Program-made: the position numbers and the translations under genes
Assembly (NCBI RefSeq): GCF_026151205.1
Contig: NC_087074.1
Location: forward strand, 19,388,740 to 19,452,739
Source of the DNA: Bolinopsis microptera
Lineage: Eukaryota > Ctenophora > Tentaculata > Lobata > Bolinopsidae
Direction: 5' to 3'
Length of the DNA: 64,000 nucleotides
Shown: piece after piece, positions 1 to 12,278 of the stretch
Numbering within the stretch: position 1 is the first letter of the stretch
Layout of the letters: each line of letters opens with the position of its first letter
The notes under the pieces: generated by a model
The model's input: the letters and a program-made list of their open reading frames with translations, nothing else
Database searches by the model: none
What the model was told of the DNA's origin: nothing

Positions 1-2
1 GC

Positions 3-731
3 GCCCTCAAAAACCTTGGTTCCTTTTCTCCAGACCGAATCATGGTGGACTTTGAGCTCGCCCTGAGGAACGCCCTATCGTCTACATTCGAGTCAGCCCA
101 AGTGGATGGGTGCTTCTTTCATATCTGCCAGGCTGTCATGAGAGCTGTCGGGAGGCTTGGATACAAGGAGGAGTATGAAAAAGTCCTGACAGATCCCTCA
201 TCTGGCCAGAAGAACTACACCCCTACACGAATCTGGATACGGAGACTGATGCTCCTAGCCTTCATCCCCACCGAGGACGTCATCGAAGCGTTTTTCAGAA
301 TCCTGGATGAGATACCGATAGGCCTCGCCATTGACGATCTCCTGGCATACTTCCAGACCACTTGGATCCAGGGACTAACGACTGCCTCCGGCACCGGACG
401 AGCTAAATTCCCTCCGTCCACGTGGAATGCCTATGAACGCAGCCACTTCAACATGAACCGGACAAACAACGTGGTGGAGTCCTGGAACAAGAAGTTCTCT
501 GCTCTAGTCGGACACGCAAACCCGACCATCTACAATTTCATTGCAGCAGTCCAGATGGAACAGTCCTCGACAGACAAGAAGATCTTAGCGAATTCGCTTG
601 GAGAGCAGCCGCCTAAGAGGAAGAAGGCCAACAGCGACAAGGATAGAAGAATCCTCAGCATAGTTCAGAACTACCATTCGTACGAGGATGATATTTTAAC
701 CTATATTGATTTGCTAAAGAGTGCTATGTGA
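3..731 (+). CDS. MULE-type transposase, C-terminal part (5' cut by window edge)
   Basis: The frame is open from base 3 and the first ATG is at 42, so the protein very likely starts upstream of the window. Near the start it reads 'VDFELALRNA' then 'CFFHICQAVMRAV', the DFE-A and CFFH-Q pattern of MULE (Mutator-like) transposases around and after a catalytic acidic residue. Downstream 'LMLLAFIPTEDVIEAF' and 'NNVVESWNKKFSALV' are also usual for MULE proteins with an N-terminal FLYWCH zinc finger, which would lie outside the window. The end is Lys/Arg-rich (around residues 190-205). No stop or frameshift is visible in this part. It would act in the nucleus on the ends of its own element; I could not find the terminal repeat downstream, so activity is unknown. 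Confidence 0.8.
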   Translation, partial: ALKNLGSFSPDRIMVDFELALRNALSSTFESAQVDGCFFHICQAVMRAVGRLGYKEEYEKVLTDPSSGQKNYTPTRIWIRRLMLLAFIPTEDVIEAFFRILDEIPIGLAIDDLLAYFQTTWIQGLTTASGTGRAKFPPSTWNAYERSHFNMNRTNNVVESWNKKFSALVGHANPTIYNFIAAVQMEQSSTDKKILANSLGEQPPKRKKANSDKDRRILSIVQNYHSYEDDILTYIDLLKSAM

Positions 732-991
732 AATGTTTATGTTATTGCATGATATTATTCTATTCGGGTTTTGACAAAATTGATTGATTACATTGTGATT
801 TATATTACCTTTAAGCGTTCTCTATAACCCTGTGTATTTTGTTTTTAAAGTTACAAAGAATTCGAAATCAGTACCACTAAAATGATTGAATATAACTTAT
901 ATAATTTATACAATTTGAAGTACGTTGTGTGATGTTTCAGGTTTTGTAGTATTACCAGTCGAGCATTTAGGACATGTGATCGTTTTACGAG

Positions 992-1135
992 ACTTCCGCC
1001 CAAATCATGGGATCGACCTCCGCCCTCGCGACCTCCGCCCTCGTGTCCAACCTTTTAGGAAACTTCCGCCCTTGCGTCCTCCGCCCTCAAGTCTTCCGCC
1101 TACGCGACCTCCGCCCACGCGTCTTCCGCCCTCCT
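992..1135. repeat. Degenerate minisatellite of CTTCCGCCCTC-like units
   Basis: A GC-rich stretch in AT-rich surroundings made of about nine variants of (A/C)(C/T)TCCGCCC(T/A)(C/A) separated by 4-20 bases. It lies 260 bp downstream of the MULE transposase stop and could be subterminal repeats of that element. Translations of it (Pro/Arg-rich) are artefacts. Confidence 0.6.
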
Positions 1136-1141
1136 GACCGG

Positions 1142-2955
1142 TTCCCCATGGCCACGCCTTGCTCATTTCGAACATGTCACATATTGCAGGGATTTACCTT
1201 TTTTTGTTGCTACATACATGCCTCAAGCGTTTTGAACAGTCTTCAAGAAAGTAACAAATAATTGAAATTCAACTGTATTTGCTGTTACGAGCAGGGAGAC
1301 AATGCCCGCGAAACATTTTTTGCAAATTTCTCCGCTCCAAGATAACAACAACGCTAACAGGAAGTCTTAAAAAAGTAACGAAACAAAGGTAACTGCCACG
1401 GGAAATTTTGTTTAGTACTAAATACTACTTAGTACTAATTCTTTTTCGCTCCTATTTATATTATTTTTAAAGTTTTCCCGATGACCATGCTCTTAGTTTT
1501 ACATGTGCTTATTTCGTACACCTCTTTCTTATTGCTCTAATTGCTACATGCCTTAAGTTCCTAAAGTAAACCGATTTGAATTTCTTGAATGTTACAAATA
1601 ATTGAAATTCCCCTGTCTTTTCTGAATTAAATTCTTTGCAGTATTACTTGAAGCAAGTTCTTTATTCCATATATTCCAGGATGTTATAAGCTAGGAAACT
1701 GTCACTCTTGACAATGATATCCTACACATACGTATATGTACACATTTTTTTACATGCCGTAACTTTAGAACAGGGCGCCACTTTCTATTATTATAATATG
1801 TGAGCACTGCAAATCCTAACATATAACTGTAACCCTATATAATATAACTCGGACAGATATCTGTCAAAACGAGGAAAACTCCCATGGAATTGTCAAAATT
1901 TTAAAACTTTTGAATGACAGTCATCATAACTGAAAATACTGCAAAATACAGGCATTGAGCGGTTCTTGACGTACTATTTATGTTATAATTTCATTTCTAC
2001 CTGTCTAACTTATTAGCTTTGATTCTCTGGGGCTACCGTATATATAAGGAAACCTTTTGAAATCCTGGAATATTGTTACCTCGGCCGAAAAATTATTACT
2101 AACTCAGTACTGAGTAAAGGAGTATGACCCTACCTGGGTTCATCTAGTATCGCCCACTCGAGAATATTTATATTATTATATTTAATGTTTAACGAAATTC
2201 TGGGAGGATATTACATCTAATAAGATATGACCAATCTTATTATAAAAGTACTAAAATCTTCCCTCGCTAATTTACCTGGATACGAACTTAGCAGCTCACT
2301 ATAGAAATGTTAGCAACGAAAAGGGGAGGGTATTTAGGCGGGGGGGGGCGTCCCTGAAACTTTTATACAGATTCAAAACCAAACTTATTCAAGTGTTCAT
2401 TGTTAGCTCAGTGCAGATAAAACGTGATCCGATGCTAAATCTGATAGTTGAAACGTAGTTTCGAAACTTGGAAACCTTATTTAAGCGATTTGGGAGCTCT
2501 TTTGAAACATCAAAAAGCGGAGCCGGTCGGTGTAACGTTGCGTCGTTACGCCAAAAATGTACTCTTTTCCATCCGTAGATTTACTGTGTCTCATTGAACT
2601 GTAATTACTATAACTGTAAGTCATTTACTGTTATCGATATATAGTTGTAAACGTTAGCTGTACTAAATGTCCAGTTTTATATCTCTAGTCACTGATGATC
2701 GTTCGTGCAGATAGGTCTACAACACGTGTTTACAGGCACGCGCGGCAATGAAATGTGTCAGTTAACAGCGGAACTAAACCGCGCGCACGTGCGGTGCGCG
2801 CAAAATAATTAGCAAGTAATTAATTTGCTAATTTGAACCAATGGAAATACAAAGAATCGAATGAAGTAAAAACATAATCTTTACTGATCACTACTTTATC
2901 TAAAATAAGCATTCCAACAAAAAATCACTTATTTACGGGAAAATTGCTAAAATAT
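1142..2955. other. Intergenic, no gene seen
   Basis: AT-rich DNA with short palindromes around TTAGTACTAA near 1415-1440, a poly-G run at 2340-2349 and a GC-rich patch at 2735-2805. No ORF with recognisable content, RNA gene or clear transposon end is visible. Confidence 0.5.
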
Positions 2956-2984
2956 TGATTACGTAATATGTGAACGACCCCTTT
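2956..2984. mobile_element. Solo end of the TACGTAAT MITE family
   Basis: The run TGATTACGTAATATGTGAAC followed by GACCCC matches the right end of the complete copy at 59422-59588 and resembles the copy at 8987-9151. No partner end is seen within 200 bp upstream, so this is a truncated copy. Confidence 0.65.
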
Positions 2985-3158
2985 TGACTCTAGTACTGGC
3001 TCGATGGAGTTATCTTTGAGCTGTTCGAGATTAGAGACATTAGAGAATGTAGTTTATCATGATTTATTTGGGATGATTCAACTTTTATGAGATTAGATGG
3101 ATCAAGACTGTTCTGTTGACTGTTCCTATGATGACGCCTTGGTCTTCCAAAAAAGAAG

Positions 3159-3229
3159 TGCGTCGGCCGGGAATCGAACCCGGGCCTCCCGCGTGGCAGG
3201 CGAGAATTGTACCACTCAACCACCGACGC
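3159..3229 (-). tRNA. tRNA-Gly (GCC)
   Basis: On the minus strand a 71-nt cloverleaf begins GCGTCGG and ends CCGACGC plus discriminator A, forming a perfect 7-bp acceptor stem. D arm (TGGTTGAGTGGTA, box A), anticodon stem-loop CTCGC-CTGCCAC-GCGAG-like with anticodon GCC, and T arm with GGTTCGATTCC (box B) are all present. No intron. CCA is not encoded, as usual for a nuclear gene. It would decode GGC/GGU and be transcribed by RNA polymerase III from its internal boxes. Confidence 0.95.
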
Positions 3230-5639
3230 ATACTAATGATGCGATGATCAACCGAGTAATTCTTACAGGACGAAACGTATTTACAAGAATATGTGGCACA
3301 ACAACTACACAGCGTTAAAGCGAGACTCCAGATTCTTCGAACATATAGTCTCAGTACAAGTGACAGTGATGAAATAGACGGGACCGTGCTCAACGTGAAA
3401 TGTGTCCAATCATCACAGGTATTCCTTAACACAGATGAATAAATAATAATATAAATTTATATTTTCACCTTTATATCAATTTGTCTTCTTCAAAATAGAT
3501 TTCTGATATCTGGCCCAAAAAAGTAAAACTCTCCATAATTCCAGAGCGAAGTCAGTAGTGATCCGTACGTATCAGCTTACAACGCAAGACTGGTCAACCT
3601 GGGAGTGAACCAATCCCTTGTCAGACCACGTCTTTCTTTGGAATGTGCAGAAACCTCAGACATTTGCTGAAAACCATCTGCCAATTTGACGTCCTGTCAG
3701 CTGTACGTCAGTTATTTTCTTATTCCTCCTTCTGTTTGTTAGTTGTTATCCTGCACCGTTAATAGTATAAGTTAAAATTGTTGAAGCTGTATTTCACACA
3801 AGATATAAAATATAAAGTATCCATGATGATAGACAGAAATCATATGGATTTCCTTTTAAGAGAACAAACTGGATAGGAATATTATTCATTTCCCGTTCTA
3901 TTTATTTAAGGAGTACTCAAATTATGTTTACACACGTTAGCTTAGGAATATAGCAGCTGGAAGATTCTTATCTTCATGATATTATAGTGGACATATTCAG
4001 AGTTCTCTCTTGATATGGAAGAACATTTTAAATGAAGTCTACTTGAAACTTAGATCAAAAATTAAGAGAAGGACCTAAATTATAGTGATATCAACCTCCA
4101 ATTTCAAATGTGTCCACTAAGATAGAAGATTTTTCCGACACACCGTTATATTAAGTTTCGATAGTAGGTAAATATATTGTCTCAAATCTCAAATTATTTG
4201 TCAAGTTGTAAACCTATTTGTCAGTACATACGAGATTCAGTGATCGTGTTTTACATACGAGTGATAGGGCACGTTTTCAGTGTTGTATTAAACAATCGGT
4301 ACTGTAAAACCTTTTTTTTTCGTGGGTACTGATTTTACGGATTTCTTTAATTGGATCATTTTCGCGGCATCAATTTACGTGAATTCAAATGATTGAATTC
4401 ACAGTATGTCACTTGGACAACAGAAGAGCCTTTTATATTATTATAATAATGGTACACTTTAACACAATTTTATACTAATAGTTACAATTTTTAGGGGATA
4501 TTGACTTTTATTTCCGAATCGATTAACATTTTGTTTAGTCACTCTTCAATGACGCCCTCGTTTTAGCTGCAGACTATATAATATAAAGGACAATTAGAGA
4601 AACTATAAGATTATTATTCTAATCTGCAGTTTAAAGTGCGTTAATTGCAGGATTGATTGATGCATATAATTTTGGTTCTTTGGACACAAATCAGAATATT
4701 AAACATACGGAACCGCTAGATCTAGACAATGAAAGTGTTTTTCTTTTATTTCTTTTTAATCATTTCTCGTTTGAATGTACATGTTGGGTAAAGTTTATCG
4801 GAGGTGACATACTTCATCAGATTTCTTAAACCAATTTTCACTAATTGTAGTGTCTCAGACGTATGCTCATCAGTGACAACCAACCTGTGTTGTGTGATAG
4901 AAACACGAAACTTCCAAATATTAGGAAAATATATACCTGCTTAAAATGAATGAGGGTTTGAGCGAATTTGTTTTTTTATAATAATCTCTTTTTCTTGCCC
5001 TTCTAATCTGGTACCACTGATGAACACACGTTAAAAAGAATTAAATTTTACTGACTTTGCCCAATATCGTATGCTGATTGGCTACTGCTGATATTAACTG
5101 TAATTACTGAGGAGGATTTCGGTGTTTTTCGCTATTACAAATATAAATATCCTCCCCATAAATGAAGTGCTAACCGAATATTATATAACAGATCACAGTA
5201 ACTGTAATCTTTATTTGCATTTATTATTATTATTCCATGCTTGTTATTAATATAGAATATATTTTTGTTACTAATTAATCATTATAACCTCATTATATAA
5301 CCGTTTAATGTTTGTATGGCCTGTGTAAAGTATTGCTGTATTTCTTAACCTAAAATGTGACACGCAGTTCGATAAACTATTCGTTTTATTTCGGGGTTAA
5401 ACGCAAGACAAAATCAGAATCGTTTAAGTTTCACAGAAAATGAATTCCACAGGAAAATTGTTCTATAGGAAATAGATAAATTACAAATAAACACGACTAT
5501 TTATTGGTAAATTATACATTCATTGATTCCATTTACACACTTATACAAATAAAAAACAAAACGCTAAAACATACACTATTTTTTCTCCAATTCACCGCCA
5601 TCCTGGTAGTCCTATAACTAATATGGATCACATCTCCAA
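3230..5639. other. Intergenic, no gene seen
   Basis: 2.4 kb of AT-rich sequence between tRNA-Gly and the GPCR 3' end. No recognisable ORF, RNA gene or transposon. The stretch at 5450-5639 is probably the GPCR 3' UTR, since transcription comes from the right. Confidence 0.5.
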
Positions 5640-7618
5640 CTACCCTTTAAAACTACACCTGCAACTGTCACACATTCCCGCCACATTCCGGCCTCCCCGC
5701 ACTATCAACTCCCAGGTGGTCCTCCTCATGGTCTTGTTGTGTTTAAGGAGCATGATGGTGTTCACAAATCCGGTTACTGGCATCGCCATGTAGTACCACA
5801 AGGTTGCGTACAGCTTTCCTGTGGGGGTTGCTGCTATCAGGTCGAACACAGAAGTATCCGGCTCAAACACGTACACTAGCACTTGCATGATGAAGATGAA
5901 ATGGATTACCAGGTAGTTGAATGATAGGGATAAAGTGCACTTGATGACGGCGGCTTCCATCCTCGTCAGACCACTGATATTATCCCGGATTGCCTTACGC
6001 TTGGCAATGATGGCAACAACCGCACTCCCGCTAGTTAGGGAACTGCTCCGATCTTCTCTGGAGGGGATGGATACTCGCCTAGTGTTTGGATTTGATAGAC
6101 GTCTCGTGTTGGGATAAGATATAGGTCTATTGTTTTTTTGGAAAGTGGGTTCTTGGTGGTGAATGATACAGTTCTCGGGTAAGACTGGGCAGGAGTTACC
6201 TGTACCAGTGTCGTCTTGTTGTTTCGCTCGTTTGATTGGAGACTTGAACAGTTTCAACGCAACTATAAAGTTCCCAGCTACGATGATAAACCATGCAATT
6301 ATGAGAGGCACGGCAAGAAGAAAGAGGACGAGGAAGTAGCCGGCGTTGTGGTGGTTTGGAATAATCTCGGTCATCTTGAAATCACATGTTGCCCAATCTG
6401 GTTGGTATCTCATCTTGTGTCCTGCAATGAAGGGGGCCGACGCCACGCCGAGACCTGTCGTAGGGATTGCTATTTTAGGAAATTTCAAATTATTTCTCGT
6501 TTAGTGATGAGAGGTTTTTTTCTACTTATAAATTTTAGCTAAGTATTTTTAGCTAAAGATAGAATTGAAAACTATAAACTTACCCCATAGCCAGCTTATA
6601 GAGAACCCGATCCAATAAAACGGATGATTGAAGCTGAGCTGGGAAAACCTAAATAAATCATTTATTAAATCCTGTATCACTGACTCAGTTAACATTCAAT
6701 TTGGATAAGACATTCTAAGATATTTCTAGATTTCTGATCGGTGAAGCTTACTTGACGGGGAAGGCTATAGCAATGATTCTCTCGATAGTAGTGATGGAGA
6801 GGAGTAGGGGGGTTGATATCTGGTTCAGATTAACCAGAATGCCAGGAATTTGACAAAACAGAATGTCTGTGGGTAGTTTTTCTCTCTGGTTAACCAGACC
6901 CAGTCCTAACACTACAGCTTGTGTTCCTGTGGTAAAGAGAGGGATCAGTTGTGGGAACCTAGTGTTAATGTTATACTTATATCGTGATATCAACGAATAA
7001 TGACTACTCCTGTAAAAGCATGGTGCGGTGCCCTATTTAAATTCCTGTGGTACCATAAAACCAAACTGAAATTCCTAGTTTCTTTGTCCACCTGCGATCA
7101 GGTTACTGATAGTGATGTGGATCAAACAGTTGGAACTTCTGGTACGGGTTCTCTTCCAACCGTAAAATATCATGATGTTCAGGAACATCCCCAGAAATCC
7201 TGAAATTTCACTTTGTATCACAGAGTGTTCACTTCTCCAGAACAGCTTAATAATGTTTTTAATTTCTTGAAAGACGACCGAGCATGATCACAAGCTAATG
7301 AAACGTTTCACTCACCAAGGAATAGATTGATGGAGCCAAATATCAGATTGGCAAACTTCACAATAAGTGCCATAGATGTACTAACGTAACTAAATAAAAC
7401 TGATTAAGATTTGGCAACGAAATGATACTTAATTCAGAACATGTAAGACATATAAAATTAGTAGAATAATTTTTGCCAATGAAATAAGTTATCAAACTCA
7501 CAATATTTGCTATAGCAACGTCCACGTCAGCTTGAGCTAGTGTCATAACTACTAAGAGGATAGCGAAAAAAGATACCGCGAACCCATGATTTCTACTGAG
7601 ACCCTGATTAATATACAT
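5640..7618 (-). CDS. Rhodopsin-like (class A type) G protein-coupled receptor, six exons
   Basis: Seven-helix receptor assembled on the minus strand from exons 7502-7618, 7316-7355, 7092-7199, 6752-6926, 6584-6648 and 5640-6469; phases 0,1,1,2,1 fit and the sum gives 444 codons plus stop. A signal-like hydrophobic N-terminus precedes TM1 ('GFLGMFLNIMIFYGW', with the usual Asn), TM2 ('LIHITISNLIAG'), TM3 with a Cys ('ILFCQIPG') and 'TTIERIIA' at the DRY place, TM4 ('WIGFSISWLW'), TM5, a long third loop of about 90 residues rich in Ser/Arg with a repeated 'PNTRR', TM6 and TM7. TM7 has 'GFVNTIMLLKHNKTMRR' where NPxxY is usual, so it is divergent. Ligand unknown; likely an orphan plasma membrane receptor. 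Exon 1 is the least certain: its donor and the exon 2 acceptor (GTGAAG) are weak. Confidence 0.75.
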
Positions 7619-8986
7619 TCTCTATTACAGGGGCATAAACCTTGTAACTCTCCTGCCGACTTTCAGGAACCATGGGATAACACCAGTCTCGAGTGATTAA
7701 CAACAAATTAGAACTTGGATTGTTGTTTACAGGAACTTTATAGGTCAGGTTTACTACAGCATCTGGTCGATCAGGGCACAATCACGATCAGCCAAACATT
7801 TATTTCAGGCGTCATTTCGCTGCATTGAGATCTAGTATACTTAAGACGTTTGTGAGATAGAGACGTGCTTAAACAAAATTTTAGTTAAACAAATATAAAA
7901 TTAAATAGCATCAAGTCGGCCAATTTACGAGCACCAGCTGTTGTGCCACACATCGCAAAATGTCGACCGTTAATTTACAAAATGTTTTTAGCTGCCCTTT
8001 CAAATCTAACAGTAACGGTATCAAATGAAAGATGCTGCAGTCCTACTCCTAGAGTTAGATCAAAGGACTCACGGTGGCTTCTGATGTCTTAAATTTGAGC
8101 CCTATAATTCCATGTGGTATTATTTGCAAACGTTGATTGACTTTGCAATCTTGGAAATAGTTCAGATGCTCTGAACCAGAGCACTCCTAGTCTTAATACC
8201 ATTATTAGGTAAAATCGACTTTTGTAGTCGTATCAACAAAATCGTTCGACTTAAAAACAAATAGTAATACTAATACAACGTACGAATTGATCAAAAACAT
8301 TCAAAGCATTGTATTAAATGCAAATGGTTGTATTTGTTATGTGACTGTTTTTTAGATAAGAATGCTATTGATAATGATAGGGATATTGATAAAGCGATTT
8401 AACAAATTCACTTTAACTTTAGCCAAACAATTCTTGTGGCACAGGTGCACAACTTTAATATACTCTTTCATACGCTTAATTTGTCACAGTTGGCGTTAAC
8501 TCCATCGTCCAGGAGCATTGCTATTGGCTATCAGATGGAAATAACGGTCAACAAGAGTTTTTCCTTCGTGGCTGTAGTCTGTTATAAATGATTCTTAATC
8601 TAGGCTAGTTTGGATGTAATAGGTGCCGAAATGATATCGGTGGATTCAGATTGAAGTTTCTTAAGAATAAGTCCGCAGAAAATAAGTTGATAAGCAGGTG
8701 TCGAGTTTTTAAATTGACTGCCACTGTCACCATACCAAGCCTTTACAACAAACACACTCCTCCATATTGAAGACTTTTCGGTTTACGATTTGACCACCAA
8801 TCTCCACTTCTAGTTCTACCACTGAAGTTTAAAGTAACCCCTCAGTGACCTTAGAGTTACTGTTAGATTTGATACACGTTGCATACCGATTACCGGGACG
8901 CGAAAAGAGGTATATGCAATATGCAACGTGCATCTTAGTCAGACCTAATTTGCATTGCCAAACGAATTTAAACGCTCTACTTGTGG
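7619..8986. other. Intergenic, GPCR upstream region
   Basis: Sequence upstream of the GPCR start (minus-strand gene). It should contain its promoter, but I see no convincing TATA or initiator motif. No ORF of note. Confidence 0.45.
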
Positions 8987-9151
8987 TAAGGGGTCGTTTA
9001 TGTATTACGTAATCGCTGAGGGGGAAGGGGGGATTTCTAAATGAATACGCTAGTGTAATTTTAACACAATAGCTATGTGTAAAACTGATTACGGAGGGGG
9101 AAGGGGGGTTAAAATGAGCCATAAAGTGATTACGTAATATTTGAAATGGGT
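8987..9151. mobile_element. TACGTAAT MITE, degenerate copy
   Basis: About 165 bp. Begins TAAGGGGTCG then ATTACGTAATC, has two GGGGGAAGGGGGG blocks separated by a conserved core (CTAGTGTAATTTT, AATAGCTATGTGTAAAA), then GTGATTACGTAAT. It aligns with the copy at 59422-59588 over its length; the right terminus is eroded (GAAATGGG in place of GAACGACCCC). Confidence 0.75.
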
Positions 9152-9791
9152 TGTGACTTGTGATGGGGTCCGTAGTCCCCACACATAGTATCATGTCCTT
9201 GTTTTACTGACTACTTCAATGAAGATCGTACATATGTACGACTATGACCCCTTACCGATCATGAGGCACACAGGCAAGCTCCGTAAATAATAACCAAACT
9301 AAATGCTAAAGCCAGTGCTTACCTCAAAGCCTGACTTTGATCCGGACCGCAGTCCGCACCGATGGTTGAACTGGCTAAAGGTTGATTTACCTAATCAGGT
9401 AATTATAATTTAATATTGATGGAATATGTTACTTCATCAATCTTACACAAGATACCGGTGCAGGCCATTCTGATTAGCTGTCAGCCCTGGGCCGTATTAC
9501 TTAGCTAATTATGATAAATTGCAGGGCCCGTAAACTCTTCACAGGGCCCGAAGACGTACTCTGCGCTATCTTGGTGGGTCTTGATGAATTATTAGCGTGC
9601 TCGATTTGATCGATTTCACCGATACGAAGTGACATGATCATAGTAATCTTGCTGATCATATTCATTGCGGTATCCAGTATAACTATCTGAAATCGTAACC
9701 TCTATATAAATTTATATTTGCAAAGAAATCGAGTGGTAACGTTTACAAAAATTTTGTTTAAAAAGAAGTAATGTAAGCATGTTCCAGCTTC

Positions 9792-9793
<2 letters not shown>

Positions 9794-9881
<88 letters not shown>
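9794..9881. repeat. (GA)n microsatellite
   Basis: About 43 uninterrupted GA dinucleotides. The Ser-Leu repeat ORF on the other strand is a product of this repeat, not a gene. Confidence 0.98.
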
Positions 9882-9885
<4 letters not shown>

Positions 9886-12278
9886 TTGCATTGAAGCTTC
9901 TGTACTACATTAAACAATTTTTAACATCGTTGTGAGGCAGTCAACAAGAAAACTTAATCAGATATAAGACATAACAGCGGCGGCACAGACCGAAACTGTG
10001 CTGTAATATTGCCAAGCGGTACCTTAAATTAGGAATACCACGAAATCTCACTACCATCTACGTCAAAATCTAAACTGGGACTCATGTCAACTTGTATAAC
10101 TATAAATATATAGAAACTAGAAAGTTCAAACTATACGTCAGAAGAATGACATGGGTGATGGGCATCTTGCGATCAGTTCCTTCCGTAATTGGCAAAACGT
10201 GTCCTGCATGTCCCGCATGAATACTTAATACACTCTAGAAGTTGCTACCCTGATTATTATAGACAACTTCGTTACTTATAGTGAACTCTGACACTTGGTG
10301 ATCATTTTACGGTTAGGTAATTTAGAGTTGGATTCGTGGAAGGTTCCACGTGCGGATACTGACACCGCTCCACGAGTGGTCAATATTGTTGCATGTCGGA
10401 GTGTTCACTGTCATTGTCGAACGGGCACTTCAAAGGAGATATTTTCGAGGAGTGCAGTGGTAGAAAGGATAAAAACGGCACGCTGACGGCTGATGAAGTG
10501 GCTGGTACGGTCTAATGCTCTAATGATTTCTTCATCATGGAGTGGATATCTACATTTTAACAGGGCTGCAGGCTGGATCAAGCTCTATTGGGCGGGATGT
10601 AAGACTCTGCAATATTTCTGTATTACTGTAAAGTGTAGCAGCAGCATCTGCAGACACCACGGTAAAGCGTAGATTTGGAAGTTTGAAATTACCCAAGTCA
10701 GAAAATCAACTAAAGTGAGTAGTCAGATATCGACTAATTGCGTCATTCTTTCTTTTTTAAATCGCTCTGTGAATTTTATTTCCAAGTTTCCATTTCTTGA
10801 TCCCATCCTTGAAGTACGCTATAGTCCCTATATTAGACACATCAAAACTCATCGGATCAATTATGCATGACAACTGATGCCGATTATATCCTAGTTTAAA
10901 GACTATAATTAAGACTATGTGAGTGAGAATGTATGATGTAGAAATTAGAAGTAAAACAACAAATTAGAGGAAACAAGTAGTAATCGTTCAAAATAAGGTA
11001 TATAGTATGTATTATAGTGGTACTAGCACTATTGAACACGCAGCTAGCAGAGGCGAATCGGCCCCTTAGACCATTATCAAGTTCATAATCAATGGGAGCA
11101 TATTTCCCCTAATACTAAGCTAGTAGAGCTCGATGTGCTGGAAGTCCCATTGTAGAGACAGTTAGCCGTGGGAGGAGCTTAGCCAATAGTTTTTATATTT
11201 ATTATATCCCGCCACAACACCCTCTAGGTTTGGTAAATATCAAGCCTCAATTGACTTGAACCCCGAAAATCAAAATTCAGTCCGATCCCTTTCGTTACAA
11301 CCTGTCCAACTGCCTTTTGAATTTTGATAATTACATACGATTTTGGTAAATTGCAAATATGACTGAACTTTCTCCAGGGGGTTAGTACCACCATCTTTGT
11401 AACAAGCGTAAGGGGTTTAGCAAAAATGTATTACAATTTTACGTTATTATATGGGGCATCAAGCTAAAAGAGGACAAGCGGGCCAACGTGTCTTGGTGAC
11501 GATTCGGAAAAAGCTCGCGGCGCGCAGTATGCGCGTCGCACTAGAAGCTATCACGAAAAACTTTCTATAGCAATTTGAACAATGTTTGCTAGTACCACAG
11601 TTAATGTTCAGCATTTTACCACAACAAAATATTAGGGCCAAATGTGATCCAAGTTGTGTGAAGTTGTCCTCCAACTTCGGAGGAATCTATAATTTTACAG
11701 AACAGAAAAATTAGAAAAGCCAAAGACAAAAATTTGTTAAATATTATCTACCAGTTCTACAAAAAAGCTTAATCGCAACATCACAAAGAATATAAGATAA
11801 ATAAGATAATAAAATCATCAGGAATCCAAATTAGGTAACTTATTTTAGATCTATCCGAAAATAGTTGAACGCAAGATTTTAATAACAGTTTTTGATACCA
11901 TTTTTATTGAATATCAAGTAATATGCAGCACAGAAAATCCGCATGCAGTTGATCACGGCTCACTTTTGCCTTACAGCAAGCCGTCATGTTCTCGTATTGG
12001 TATTATCATACACTTCATCATTGAAAATTGAAATCCTTCCTCGACGTCTCCAGGTTTCCCAAAAAAAGACTTATCCGATCCAGTCAAAAAACGAAGCATG
12101 GTCTGCAACGCTGACATTTTTCGGATCGTCGCTTTAAGAGACGCGATTTTCCAATTACACAAGATCGGCTGCGGCGGATTAATCTGGCTGCGGGGCTTAG
12201 AGCTATTTGGGAGCAGAATTCATTACTCATTCTAAAGGAAACGCAAATCCTTGTGATCTTCAGTTGTACTCAGAATTC
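9882..12278. other. Intergenic, with a doubtful EF-hand-like remnant at 10420-10515
   Basis: Mostly AT-rich sequence without a recognised gene. At 10420-10515 (+) a short frame encodes 'DKNGTLTADEV' followed by a stop, like an EF-hand loop that has lost two residues. It has no clear splice sites and may be a decayed fragment or chance. A GC-rich GCGCGCAGTATGCGCG patch lies near 11520. Confidence 0.35.

Noticed and set aside
2990-3432. Minus-strand ORFs of 77 and 115 aa
   Set aside because: They run through the tRNA-Gly gene; the repeated 'WLSGTILACHAG' type sequence is translated tRNA.
9702-9917. Ser/Leu repeat ORF (minus)
   Set aside because: It is the translation of the (GA)n microsatellite.
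10420-10515. EF-hand protein
   Set aside because: The loop is short by two residues, no second EF-hand or splice sites are seen; kept only as a doubtful remnant.
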